A stretch of DNA of 64,000 nt from Streptomyces caelestis (GTDB taxonomy: Bacteria > Actinomycetota > Actinomycetes > Streptomycetales > Streptomycetaceae), in NCBI RefSeq assembly GCF_014205255.1, contig NZ_JACHNE010000001.1:5890001-5954000 (forward strand). The letters run 5' to 3'. Below are positions 8,413 through 16,466 of this stretch, in pieces. The notes below the pieces were generated by a model, which saw nothing but the letters and a program-made list of their open reading frames with translations, did no database searches and was not told the DNA's origin. The translations under genes and the position numbers were made by a program. The number at the start of each line of letters is the position of its first letter. The stretch's first letter is position 1.

Positions 8413-8426
8413 GATGCACTTGCATC
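8413..8426. promoter_or_regulatory. TetR operator 1
   Basis: GATGCA-CT-TGCATC is a perfect 6-2-6 palindrome in the divergent promoter region, 30 bp from the TetR start. A matching palindrome lies 38 bp further on, and the two sites are extended by mirrored flanks (TTTCC before this one, GGAAA after the other), so the whole region is symmetrical. Confidence 0.6.
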
Positions 8427-8450
8427 ATATCCGCCGACCCTGCACGATGT

Positions 8451-8464
8451 GATGCGACCGCATC
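8451..8464. promoter_or_regulatory. TetR operator 2
   Basis: GATGCG-AC-CGCATC is a perfect 6-2-6 palindrome sharing the GATGC/GCATC arms of operator 1. It lies 26 bp before the ATG of the divergent membrane gene. One site per gene direction is the common layout for TetR autoregulation. Confidence 0.6.
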
Positions 8465-8490
8465 GGAAAAACTCCCGAAGGGGCCCCGTC

Positions 8491-8754
8491 ATGCCCAAGC
8501 AGCAGCTCAACACCTCGCGCACCCCCTCAGGCCAGGGCCTGCTCTGGCTGTCCGGCGTCATCCTCGCCATCCAGGGCTTCGGCTCGGCCATCACAGAGGC
8601 CGGCTGGAACACGAGCTTCGGCGTCGCAGGCCTCCTCCGGGCAGCCCACGTCCCTGAATGGGGAACCCTCCTGGTCGGCTGCGCGGGCGCGGCGTTGCTC
8701 GCGACGGCGGCACGCCGCCACTTCGCGAAGAGCCGGGGGCGTCGCAGGCCTTGA
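8491..8754 (+). CDS. Small membrane protein
   Basis: An 87-residue protein with two hydrophobic segments (residues about 17-40 and 58-78) separated by a short loop, ending in a basic tail. ATG 8491 follows GAAGGGG. I do not recognise the family. It is divergent from a TetR regulator across paired operators, so it is likely that regulator's main target. TetR partners of this kind are often small efflux or membrane stress proteins, but the sequence does not settle that. Confidence 0.65.
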   Translation: MPKQQLNTSRTPSGQGLLWLSGVILAIQGFGSAITEAGWNTSFGVAGLLRAAHVPEWGTLLVGCAGAALLATAARRHFAKSRGRRRP

Positions 8755-9279
8755 GCGGCCCGCGCAGGCTTGCGCCCGCCAGGCCGCGATCCCACCAACC
8801 CGGCGAACCGTCAACCGAGCGCTGTCCGCGGCACGGGCACCGGTCGAGCGCGGCGTCGCACGGCTCAAGACTTGTCGCCGCCGACTACGTCTGGAAGGGG
8901 CGTGTCCCGCACCCCCTCTCGGTGAAACGGGCCCAGTCGGCCGTGATCCGGGACCGTTTCAGGAACCTGCTGCGTTCTGCGGGCATCGCGATCGCCGAAG
9001 CGCGCCGCCGGGCCGCACGCGGCGAACCGGCCATTGCCACGGTCGGGGACGCGACCAAGGTGGCCTGCCAGCACTACGGGCACCTCTGCGTGGAGCGCGA
9101 AGAGGCAGCTGCCGCCCTTCGCCAGCGCTATCAGGCCACCGACTGCCGGGCGGACTGCATGACCGACGCTTTCAACTGACTGCCTCCTCGGCAGGTGCTT
9201 GATGCCAAGGGCGCCGGAGCCGTCCACCTGATCGGTGGTCATGCCGAAAAGGCTCAATGACGGGTCCTGGTGTCCGCAG
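8755..9279. other. Gene-poor stretch with one doubtful short ORF
   Basis: This 525-bp stretch has no clear gene. The best candidate is a plus-strand frame from a GTG at 8922 to 9179 (85 residues), with a helical, Arg/Ala-rich sequence including IRDRFRNLLRSAG and VGDATKVACQHYGHL. It has no ribosome site I trust and no family I recognise. It may be the C-terminal remnant of a lost gene, which fits its place beside the decayed insertion region. No other convincing signal is seen. Confidence 0.4.
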
Positions 9280-9693
9280 TCAGACCTTGATGACGGTAAC
9301 GCGTCCGCCGCACAGGGTTGTGAGGTCCTCGGGGTCGGAAGTGAGGACGGTGACGGGGCTTGAGGCGGCCAGCGCCGTGGCGCTGAGCATGGCGTCGATG
9401 GAGTGTTTATGGCCGTGGAGACCTGCGTCGGCGAGGAGTGTGGCGGCGTGCCGGGCGATCGACTCGGTGACCGGTTCCACGACGAGGCGGGAGAGTGTCC
9501 ACTCCAGGGCTGGGCGGTTGATTCGAGGGTGCACCACTTCCACAAGTGTGGCCGCCGAAGTGATCACGCGCAGGTCGTCGGCGCGAGCCAGGGCGAGCCA
9601 GCCGGTCACTGTGCGGTCGCGCTGGACAGCCCTGGCCAGCCCCTCGCTGTCGAGGACGAGGGTGCCACCAGGGACAGCGGGGGAACGGGTCAC
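9280..9693 (-). CDS. PIN-domain ribonuclease toxin, VapC-like
   Basis: A 137-residue PIN domain. The acidic metal-binding residues are visible: LVLDSEG near the N-terminus, a conserved Glu in TLVEVVH, Asp in HSIDAMLSA and Asp in VLTSDPEDL. It would cleave RNA as the toxin of a type II toxin-antitoxin pair. The GTG start overlaps the stop of the upstream antitoxin (GTGA), the usual coupling that keeps antitoxin ahead of toxin. Confidence 0.8.
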   Translation of the reverse strand: MTRSPAVPGGTLVLDSEGLARAVQRDRTVTGWLALARADDLRVITSAATLVEVVHPRINRPALEWTLSRLVVEPVTESIARHAATLLADAGLHGHKHSIDAMLSATALAASSPVTVLTSDPEDLTTLCGGRVTVIKV

Positions 9694-9953
9694 GCGGCGT
9701 TCGTTCCGCCCTGTGCCTGCTCACGGCGAGCCTGGTGAAGCTGGTCGCGGAGTGACTGGATCTCCTCGTCCGTGACGCGGCCGTGTTCGGCTTCGGCGAC
9801 ATGGATGAGTTCGTTGAGGTTGTCCCGTTCGATCTGGCGGGCGACAGCTGCGGCCACGTAAGCGGACAAGCCGGATGGGCCGCTGCGAGCCTTGGCGGCT
9901 TCGGCGACGTCGCGCGGCATGGTGATCGAGTACTTGCCAGTAGGCTCACTCAT
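9690..9953 (-). CDS. Antitoxin of PIN-domain toxin (ribbon-helix-helix type)
   Basis: An 87-residue protein. The N-terminal KYSITMPRDVAEAAKARSG strand-helix pattern is that of ribbon-helix-helix DNA-binding antitoxins; the rest is helical and acidic/Gln-rich, as expected for the toxin-binding arm. It lies directly upstream of the PIN toxin with a four-base overlap. An alternative ATG 21 bases upstream (9974) would add seven residues. Confidence 0.75.
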   Translation of the reverse strand: MSEPTGKYSITMPRDVAEAAKARSGPSGLSAYVAAAVARQIERDNLNELIHVAEAEHGRVTDEEIQSLRDQLHQARREQAQGGTNAA

Positions 9954-10439
9954 GCTACCAATCCTACCTCTCATCCTCCTCTCCGAGTCCTGAGAGGCCG
10001 TCGGCCAGGTGTCACGCGTTCGGTGCCACTGCCGCCCGAGTGCTGAAACGTGCGGCGGAGGAGCGCGGACACCCTTGGGACGGGAGACGGCGGCCGACTG
10101 TCAGCCAGACAATGCACAAAAGGCCCTGGCGAGCGTTTCCGCTGGTCAGGGCCTTCATGGGAAGTGCCCCCGGCAGGATTCGAACCTGCGCACACGGCTT
10201 CGGAGGCTCCTTGGGGGCCCGGGTAACGCAGCAGGTCACGGTCCTGCACTGCACGTGGGAGATCAGGGCGGGACGAGTCCACGGATAGTCCACGACCGAC
10301 TGAGCACCGCTCTAGGACTTCGATCGAGCGGCTCTCGTACGGCCCGCGCAGTCCTACCCGTGTGGAGAGTGGGATCGCTCAAGCCCGCCTGCGTCCACCG
10401 TCGTTGATGTCAGCCGGTGATGTCAGCTTGGATGGCCCG
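9954..10439. other. Intergenic region holding the displaced tRNA end
   Basis: The stretch between the antitoxin and the DUF6959-like gene has no convincing gene. It holds the 43-bp copy of the tRNA-Arg 3' half at 10165-10207. Flanking it on the left is GAGCGTTTCCGCTG (near 10132), which also recurs next to the real tRNA as AGCGTTTCCGCTG at about 11648. The duplication therefore includes the region downstream of the tRNA, although that part has diverged. Confidence 0.5.
10165..10207 (-). repeat. Duplicated tRNA-Arg 3' half (attachment-site remnant)
   Basis: 43 bases identical to 11692-11734, the 3' half of the intact tRNA-Arg(CCG), except one base at 10200. It covers the discriminator, acceptor 3' strand, T-arm, variable region and anticodon stem-loop, then stops matching. 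It cannot fold as a tRNA, since the D-arm and 5' acceptor strand are missing. This is the pattern left by integration of an element into a tRNA 3' end. Confidence 0.8.
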
Positions 10440-11114
10440 ATGGAGCGCATTGAGGCCGAGCTGTTCACAGACGGTGGCAACGACGCCGTGGTTCGCGTGC
10501 CCGGCAGACGGTTCCCCGGAGTCCTGGTGCAGGGCGACTCCCTTCACATCCTCCGCAGCGACGTCGCCGAGGTGATGGACGCATGCGAGCGAGGCGACCT
10601 GGATGAAGCTCGGGACTCCGCCGGCCTTCTTCTGACGAACCTGGATGCTTTGCCGGCGCGGTACGAGGCTGCGTTGAGCGAGCACGAGATTCCCGGCAGG
10701 GTTGTCCTGGACTCACTCAAGCTGAAGCTGGACGGGACGGCGGCAGCCGCGGAGACCGTACGCCGCAAGCGGCGCACGCTCGTCAACCCGATGCACTACG
10801 CGGTAGAGATCGGAGAGTTCAAGGAAAAACCCGATCACAAGCATCCGTTGGAAGAAGCCGGAGGTGGCTGGGGAAGTCGACCCCCGAGCGACCTGGCTCA
10901 ACTCCGGGGTGGACCTGACGGAGGTCGCCGAACGTGCGGGCAACAGCATGGAGGTCCTGCTGAGCCGCTACACCGAGTGCATCGATGGACGGCAGGAGAT
11001 CGCCAACCGCAAGATCGAGGAGTTGGTGTTGGTGCGCGAGTACGAGTGATCCCGCGCGGCGCCAGGCTTCGAGCCCCTGGACTCGTCCGGGGGCTTTCGC
11101 CGTTGAAGGACTGA
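10440..11114 (+). CDS. DUF6959-like protein fused to integrase debris
   Basis: A 224-residue open frame from ATG 10440. The first about 85 residues form a compact domain (ELFTDGGNDAVVRVPGRRF, then ILRSDVAEVMDACERGDLDEA) that resembles the actinobacterial family I know as DUF6959, of unknown function. After about residue 88 the frame runs into sequence typical of a tyrosine integrase core-binding domain (LKLDGTAAAAETVRRKRRT, HYAVEIGEF), and then into meaningless sequence. The native gene probably ended near 10700 and lost its own stop by a deletion or insertion junction. Confidence 0.45.
   Translation: MERIEAELFTDGGNDAVVRVPGRRFPGVLVQGDSLHILRSDVAEVMDACERGDLDEARDSAGLLLTNLDALPARYEAALSEHEIPGRVVLDSLKLKLDGTAAAAETVRRKRRTLVNPMHYAVEIGEFKEKPDHKHPLEEAGGGWGSRPPSDLAQLRGGPDGGRRTCGQQHGGPAEPLHRVHRWTAGDRQPQDRGVGVGARVRVIPRGARLRAPGLVRGLSPLKD
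10719..11049 (+). pseudogene. Tyrosine integrase remnant
   Basis: Two integrase pieces in different frames. Nt 10719-10840 encode the core-binding segment DGTAAAAETVRRKRRTL...HYAVEIGEF. Nt 10864-11049 encode the C-terminal end TWLNSGVDLTEVAERAGNS...LLSRYTECIDGRQE, where the last Tyr corresponds to the catalytic Tyr of Streptomyces SAM- and phage-type integrases. Most of the catalytic domain between them is gone. The remnant lies between the two copies of the tRNA-Arg end, as expected for the integrase of the lost element. Confidence 0.7.
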
Positions 11115-11248
11115 CAGGGATCGTGGCAGTGCCCTTCTGCTCGCGGCGCGCGGTCAACGTGGGGGCGGGGCTTCCGGCGTCCTGGCCGAGCCTTGTTCCT
11201 GTGGTGGTCCTCAAGAGAAGCCGCCCCTTGTGATCTTTGGGAGATGTC

Positions 11249-11581
11249 ATGGGCTTGCTTGCGGTCCTCGATGAAGCCGTGGCCACTCTCAAGGCTCCTC
11301 TGGGAGAGGACGACCGGGCGCAGGGCTGGACCGATGATCTCCGAAGAGAGGTGCAGGCAGAGATCTCGATCAATCGCTCGGTGCTGCGTCGCCACGGGCT
11401 GGGTATGGCGAGGCACCTGCGTCCTCGCCTCGACGAGTGGATGGAACATGAGGGCGTGCAGCCCGGGCGCCTCCGGGACCTGGTGGGTGACGTGCAGCGG
11501 TCGCTCGTGGAAGCGCGGACCATGACGGCAGAATTGCCCGCCGACCTGGGGTTTCGTCGCCCGCCGCCTGTCCACGAATAG
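11249..11581 (+). CDS. Hypothetical protein inside the insertion remnant
   Basis: A 110-residue, mostly helical, charged protein (ATG 11249 with TGGGAG upstream) with no membrane segment. I do not recognise it. Its stop codon lies about 110 bp before the tRNA-Arg 3' end, so it is inside the duplicated-end interval and may be cargo of the former element. Confidence 0.4.
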   Translation: MGLLAVLDEAVATLKAPLGEDDRAQGWTDDLRREVQAEISINRSVLRRHGLGMARHLRPRLDEWMEHEGVQPGRLRDLVGDVQRSLVEARTMTAELPADLGFRRPPPVHE

Positions 11582-11691
11582 TCCACGGACCCCGACATAC
11601 AGCCGCTTCATGCGGCCCGCGCCCGCACATACGCGAAGACCCCGCTCAGCGTTTCCGCTGATGACGGGGTCTCTGGGCACCTCATGCAAGG

Positions 11692-11763
11692 TGCCCCCGG
11701 CAGGATTCGAACCTGCGCACACGGCTCCGGAGGCCGTTGCTCTATCCCCTGAGCTACGGGGGC
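11692..11763 (-). tRNA. tRNA-Arg (anticodon CCG)
   Basis: A 72-nt cloverleaf read on the minus strand. The acceptor is GCCCCCG with CGGGGGC and discriminator A. The D-arm is GCTC-GAGC, the anticodon loop CTCCGGA gives CCG, and the T-arm is GCAGG-TTCGAAT-CCTGC. CCA is not encoded. It serves as the integration target whose 3' half is duplicated at 10165-10207. Confidence 0.95.
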
Positions 11764-11926
11764 GTGTCGTTCGCGTTGCTCGCGGCGACGGGTAGAACAC
11801 TACCAGCTCCCCCGGGATGGTCATGAACGGGTTTCCGCTGTCGGGGGCGGGGTTGCGGGTCGCCCGGTCGGGGTGGAAGTGGGGAAAACCCGGACGCGGT
11901 GGCCGGGGTCGACCTACTCTCGAGTT

Positions 11927-12415
11927 GTGCCAGGCGCGTCGGGTCGGGTGCTTGTTGTGGACGACAACAAGGTCATCCGGCAGTTGATCAGGGTCAACCT
12001 CGAGCTGGAGGGGCTGGAGGTCGTGACCGCGGCCGATGGTGCCGAGTGTCTTGATGTCGTTCATCAGGTGCGGCCCGATGTCGTGACCCTCGATGTCGTC
12101 ATGCCCCGGCTGGACGGGATCCGGACCGCCGCTCGCCTGCGAGCCGATCCGCGTACTCGAGAGGTGCCCCTCGCCATCATCAGTGCCTGTACCCAGTACG
12201 AGGTCGAGGCCGGTCTCGAAGCGGGCGTCGACGCCTTCCTCGCCAAGCCGTTCGATCCCGTTGAACTCGTCGGGATGGTGCGGCAGTTGATCGAGCGGGA
12301 GCGGAGCGGGGAGAGGCCGGGGAGCGGTGGTGGTGCCGGTGGGGGTGGTGCGCCCGCTTTCGGGTCCGTCCTCGGCGCGGGGGAGGCCGAGCGGGCCGGG
12401 AGTGCCGGCGGTTGA
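11927..12415 (+). CDS. Single-domain response regulator
   Basis: A 162-residue protein with a CheY-type receiver (residues about 8-125). VLVVDDNKVIRQL has the acidic pair, VVTLDVVMPRLDG the phospho-acceptor Asp, and AIISACTQ and LAKPFDPVEL the conserved Thr/Ser and Lys regions. The C-terminal 35 residues are Gly/Ala-rich with no DNA-binding domain, so it probably acts by protein contact. No kinase is adjacent. The GTG at 11927 places the start just before the first strand; longer frames upstream are not supported. Confidence 0.82.
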   Translation: MPGASGRVLVVDDNKVIRQLIRVNLELEGLEVVTAADGAECLDVVHQVRPDVVTLDVVMPRLDGIRTAARLRADPRTREVPLAIISACTQYEVEAGLEAGVDAFLAKPFDPVELVGMVRQLIERERSGERPGSGGGAGGGGAPAFGSVLGAGEAERAGSAGG

Positions 12416-12562
12416 TCCGTCAGCCGTGTTGGATTGCCGGTCCATGGCTGCGTACGGCTCTGCCGCCGGTTGTGCACGGCTCTGCCGCCCCGCGTCCACA
12501 TCCCGGACTGTCCTCGAAACCAGCTCGCACACCCACCCCCCTCCTCCCATACGCTTGTCCCC

Positions 12563-13612
12563 GTGACCCCCGTCGAGCTCTCCCGCACCGTGCTGCACGC
12601 CGTGCGTCGCGCTGTCGACGAGGGTGAGCTCAGGGTGACCGTGCCGGAGCGGGCCGTGGTCACTCCGCCGGGGCCGGGGGGCTGTGGCGACTACGCGACC
12701 AACATCGCCCTTCAGCTGGCCGGCGCGGCAGGGCAGCCGCCGCGGCGCGTCGCCGAGATCCTGAGGTCGCAGCTCGCCGGGGAGACCGCCCTCGCCGATG
12801 TCGTCGTCACCGGGCCCGGTTTTCTCAACTTCAGCCTGGGACGGAACGCCTCCGCTCCCCTCGTCGAGGAGATCCTGCGGCGTGGCCGGCGGTACGGCCA
12901 CGCCGAGGGGTTCAGTGGGACCGTCGTGCGGCTCCGGTGCCCGGCGGAGGTCCGTGCCGTCGTCGTCACGGATGCGCTGGCCCGTGTGCTGCGCAGCCAG
13001 GGCGACGTCGTCCGCGTCACGTGCGACGGCCCGCCCGTACCGGAGTGGGAGACCGTCCTCGGCGTGGTCGGCACCCACCCCCGATCCCATACCTCAGGGT
13101 CCCTCCCCGACCTCGACGTCACCGTCCATCCCGTCCCCGCCCCCGCCGACCCCCTGCCCCTCGGCCGCGACGCCGCCCGCTGGGCCCTGCTCCATCCGGC
13201 CGCCCACGACCGGCCCCGGATCCCCGGCGATCATCTGGTCCAGCGGGAGACCAACTCTCTCTTCCGCGTCCGGTACGCCCACGCCCGCACCCGGGCGCTC
13301 CTGCGCAACGCCGCCGACCTGGGCTTCCACCCCGAGCCCGGCTCCGTGGGCGGCGCCGAGGCACTGCTCGCCGTACTCGGCGACCACCCCCGCATCCTCA
13401 CCGCCGCCGCCCACCGGGGCCCCGACCGCCTGGCCCGGCATCTCGTCGCCGTCGCCGATGCCACGCTGCCGCTGCTCCCCGCCGTGCTGCCCCTCGGTGA
13501 CGAGAAACCCTCGGCCGCCCACCGTGCCCGGCTCGCTCTCGCCGAAGCCGCCGGGGCGGTGCTGGCCGGTGGCCTGTCCCTGCTCGGCATCGACGCACCC
13601 GACCATCTCTGA
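12563..13612 (+). CDS. nrtL: ArgS-like anticodon-binding protein without catalytic core
   Basis: A 349-residue paralogue of arginyl-tRNA synthetase. Residues about 30-95 match the ArgS N-terminal domain (DYATNIALQLAGAAG, GPGFLNFSL). The C-terminal about 110 residues match the DALR anticodon-binding domain (RVRYAHARTRALLRNA, and LADATLPLLPAVLP-like helices). The middle, where HIGH and KMSKS-type signatures should be, is short and Pro-rich and lacks them, so it cannot charge tRNA. It corresponds to the family named NrtL in Streptomyces annotations. It sits directly upstream of lysA, where Mycobacterium has the true argS. Confidence 0.8.
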   Translation: MTPVELSRTVLHAVRRAVDEGELRVTVPERAVVTPPGPGGCGDYATNIALQLAGAAGQPPRRVAEILRSQLAGETALADVVVTGPGFLNFSLGRNASAPLVEEILRRGRRYGHAEGFSGTVVRLRCPAEVRAVVVTDALARVLRSQGDVVRVTCDGPPVPEWETVLGVVGTHPRSHTSGSLPDLDVTVHPVPAPADPLPLGRDAARWALLHPAAHDRPRIPGDHLVQRETNSLFRVRYAHARTRALLRNAADLGFHPEPGSVGGAEALLAVLGDHPRILTAAAHRGPDRLARHLVAVADATLPLLPAVLPLGDEKPSAAHRARLALAEAAGAVLAGGLSLLGIDAPDHL

Positions 13613-13628
13613 GAGACGCATACCGATC

Positions 13629-15020
13629 ATGAGCCGTTCCGCACACCCTGCCGGGCCCCGTCACGCCGACGTCCTCCCCGAGGGGCACTACTCGGCCCCG
13701 CCCGCCGACCTCAACGCTCTGGACCCGAAGGTCTGGGCGCAGACCGTGACGCGTGACGAGCACGGGGTCGCCACTGTCGGAGGGATCTCCGTCACGCGGC
13801 TCGCCGAGGAGTTCGGCACCCCGGCCTACATCCTCGACGAGGCCGACTTCCGGGCCCGCGCGCGTGCGTGGCGCACCGCTTTCGGGACCGGCGCCGACGT
13901 CTACTACGCCGGCAAGGCGTTCCTCTCCCGTGCCGTCGTGCGCTGGCTGCACGAGGAAGGGCTGAACGTCGACGTCTGCTCCGGCGGCGAGCTGGCCACC
14001 GCCCTGTCCGCCGGCATGCCCGCCGACCGCATCGCCTTCCACGGCAACAACAAGTCCGTCGACGAGATCACCAGGGCCGTCGAGGCCGGTGTGGGGCACA
14101 TCGTGCTCGACTCCTTCCAGGAGATCGTCCGGGTCGCCCACATCGCGCAGAGCCTCGGGAAGCGGCAGAAGGTCCTGCTCCGGATCACCGTCGGCGTCGA
14201 GGCCCACACCCACGAGTTCATCGCCACGGCCCACGAGGACCAGAAGTTCGGGATCCCGCTGGCCGGCGGGAAGGCCGCCGAGGCCGTACGCCGTGCCCTC
14301 CAGCTCGACGGGCTCGAGCTCGTCGGCCTCCACAGCCACATCGGTTCGCAGATCTTCGACATGTCCGGGTTCGAGGTCGCCGCGCACCGGGTCGTCATGC
14401 TGCTCAAGGACGTCCGCGACGAGCACGGCGTGGAGCTGCCCGAGATCGACCTCGGCGGCGGGCTCGGGATCGCGTACACGAGTGACGACGATCCGCGCGA
14501 GCCGTACGAGATCGCCAAGGCGCTCAGCGAGATCGTCAGCCGTGAGTGCGAGGCCGCCAAGCTGCGCACGCCGCGCATCTCCGTCGAGCCGGGGCGCGCC
14601 ATCGTCGGCCCGACCGCCTTCACGCTCTACGAGGTCGGCACCGTCAAGCCCCTCGACGGGCTGCGGACGTACGTCTCCGTCGACGGCGGCATGTCGGACA
14701 ACATCCGCACGGCGCTGTACGACGCCGAGTACAGCGTCGCGCTGGTCTCCCGCACCTCCGACGCCGAGCCGATGCTCGCCCGGGTCGTCGGCAAGCACTG
14801 CGAGAGCGGGGACATCGTGGTCAAGGACGCGTTCCTGCCCGCCGACCTGGCACCGGGCGACCTCATCGCCGTGCCGGCCACGGGCGCCTACTGCCGGTCC
14901 ATGGCCAGCAACTACAACCACGTGCTGCGGCCGCCCGTCGTCAGCGTGCACGACGGCGAGGCCCGGGTGATCGTCCGCCGTGAGACGGAGGAGGACCTGC
15001 TGCGTCTCGACGTCGGCTGA
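13629..15020 (+). CDS. lysA: Diaminopimelate decarboxylase
   Basis: A 463-residue PLP enzyme making L-lysine from meso-diaminopimelate. Visible features are YYAGKAF with the PLP Lys (residue about 96), NVDVCSGGEL, HGNNKS, the HSHIGSQ block, ISVEPGRAIVG, and SVDGGMSDN and TGAYCRSMASNYN near the C-terminus at the dimer active site. It starts 16 bp after the ArgS-like gene and is followed by a strong hairpin, so the two may form one transcript. It begins the lysine-threonine block. Confidence 0.96.
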   Translation: MSRSAHPAGPRHADVLPEGHYSAPPADLNALDPKVWAQTVTRDEHGVATVGGISVTRLAEEFGTPAYILDEADFRARARAWRTAFGTGADVYYAGKAFLSRAVVRWLHEEGLNVDVCSGGELATALSAGMPADRIAFHGNNKSVDEITRAVEAGVGHIVLDSFQEIVRVAHIAQSLGKRQKVLLRITVGVEAHTHEFIATAHEDQKFGIPLAGGKAAEAVRRALQLDGLELVGLHSHIGSQIFDMSGFEVAAHRVVMLLKDVRDEHGVELPEIDLGGGLGIAYTSDDDPREPYEIAKALSEIVSRECEAAKLRTPRISVEPGRAIVGPTAFTLYEVGTVKPLDGLRTYVSVDGGMSDNIRTALYDAEYSVALVSRTSDAEPMLARVVGKHCESGDIVVKDAFLPADLAPGDLIAVPATGAYCRSMASNYNHVLRPPVVSVHDGEARVIVRRETEEDLLRLDVG

Positions 15021-15034
15021 GCCGGACCGGCAGC

Positions 15035-15063
15035 GGGGTGGAAGATCTCCTGTCTTCCACCCC
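15035..15063 (+). terminator. Hairpin terminator after lysA
   Basis: Perfect 11-bp stem GGGGTGGAAGA / TCTTCCACCCC with a 7-base loop, 14 bp after the lysA stop. There is no U-tract, as is common in Streptomyces. It separates lysA from hom. Confidence 0.7.
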
Positions 15064-15167
15064 CGTGTAAATGAAATAGACGTCTCACGATCCGGACCGG
15101 GGGCAGAAACTCCCGTCCGGTGAGTGAGACTGGTTCCACCGTAGAGGTCATGAGGAAACGAGGTCGG

Positions 15168-16460
15168 ATGATGCGTACGCGCCCGCTGAAGGTGGCGCTG
15201 CTGGGCTGTGGAGTGGTCGGCTCCGAGGTGGCGCGCATCATGACGACGCACGCCGACGACCTCACGGCCCGGATCGGGGCGCCCGTGGAGCTGGCGGGCG
15301 TGGCCGTGCGGCGGCCCGACAGGGTCAGGGAAGGCATCGACCAGGCCCTCGTCACCACCGACGCCACCGCCCTCGTCAAACGCGGTGACATCGACGTCGT
15401 CGTCGAGGTGATCGGCGGGATCGAGCCCGCGCGGACCCTCATCACCACCGCCTTCGAGCACGGCGCCTCCGTCGTCTCCGCCAACAAGGCGCTGCTCGCC
15501 CAGGACGGGGCGGCCCTGCACGCCGTCGCCGAGGAGCACGGCAAGGACCTCTACTACGAGGCCGCCGTCGCCGGTGCCATCCCGCTGATCCGGCCGCTGC
15601 GCGAGTCCCTCGCCGGCGACAAGATCAACCGGGTGATGGGCATCGTCAACGGCACGACCAACTTCATCCTCGACAAGATGGACTCGACCGGGGCCGGCTA
15701 CCAGGAGGCCCTCGACGAGGCCACCGCCCTGGGATACGCCGAAGCCGACCCGACCGCCGACGTCGAGGGCTTCGACGCCGCCGCCAAGGCCGCCATCCTC
15801 GCCGGTATCGCCTTCCACACGCGCGTGCGCCTCGACGACGTCTACCGCGAGGGCATGACCGAGGTCACCGCGGCCGACTTCGCCTCCGCCAAGGAGATGG
15901 GCTGCACCATCAAGCTGCTCGCCATCTGTGAGCGGGCCGAGGACGGGGCGTCCGCCACCGCGCGCGTGCATCCCGCGATGATCCCGCTGAGCCACCCGCT
16001 GGCCTCCGTGCGCGGCGCCTACAACGCCGTGTTCGTCGAGTCCGACGCCGCCGGGCAGCTCATGTTCTACGGCCCCGGAGCGGGCGGTTCCCCGACGGCC
16101 TCGGCCGTGCTCGGCGACCTCGTCGCCGTCTGCCGCAACCGGCTCAACGGAGCGACCGGACCGGGCGAGTCCGCCTACGCGGCTCTGCCGGTGTCGCCGA
16201 TGGGCGACGTGGTCACGCGCTACCACATCAGCCTCGACGTGGCCGACAAACCGGGCGTTCTCGCCCAGGTCGCGACTGTTTTCGCCGAGCACGGTGTCTC
16301 GATCGATACGGTTCGCCAGCAGGGGAAGGACGGCGAGGCGTCCCTCGTCGTCGTCACGCACCGCGCGTCCGACGCCGCCCTCACCGGGACCGTCGACGCG
16401 TTGCGCAAGCTCGACACCGTGCGTGGTGTCGCCAGCATCATGCGGGTTGAAGGAGAGTAA
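15168..16460 (+). CDS. hom: Homoserine dehydrogenase
   Basis: A 430-residue enzyme reducing aspartate semialdehyde to homoserine at the branch to Thr, Met and Ile. The N-terminal Rossmann motif is VALLGCGVVGSEVA. The catalytic domain includes NKALLAQ, YYEAAVAGAIPLIRPL and GIVNGTTNFIL. The C-terminal about 80 residues form an ACT domain (YHISLDVADKPGVLAQVATV) for feedback control by threonine. Two adjacent ATGs at 15168 and 15171 are both possible. It has its own promoter region after the lysA terminator, and its end carries the thrC ribosome site. Confidence 0.95.
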   Translation: MMRTRPLKVALLGCGVVGSEVARIMTTHADDLTARIGAPVELAGVAVRRPDRVREGIDQALVTTDATALVKRGDIDVVVEVIGGIEPARTLITTAFEHGASVVSANKALLAQDGAALHAVAEEHGKDLYYEAAVAGAIPLIRPLRESLAGDKINRVMGIVNGTTNFILDKMDSTGAGYQEALDEATALGYAEADPTADVEGFDAAAKAAILAGIAFHTRVRLDDVYREGMTEVTAADFASAKEMGCTIKLLAICERAEDGASATARVHPAMIPLSHPLASVRGAYNAVFVESDAAGQLMFYGPGAGGSPTASAVLGDLVAVCRNRLNGATGPGESAYAALPVSPMGDVVTRYHISLDVADKPGVLAQVATVFAEHGVSIDTVRQQGKDGEASLVVVTHRASDAALTGTVDALRKLDTVRGVASIMRVEGE

Positions 16461-16466
16461 CCAGCT

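Noticed and set aside
8922..9179. Real 85-residue gene
   Set aside because: No ribosome site, no family and next to decayed DNA; left as part of a gene-poor stretch.
10165..10236. A second tRNA-Arg gene
   Set aside because: Only the 3' half matches; no D-arm or 5' acceptor strand, so it cannot fold as a tRNA.
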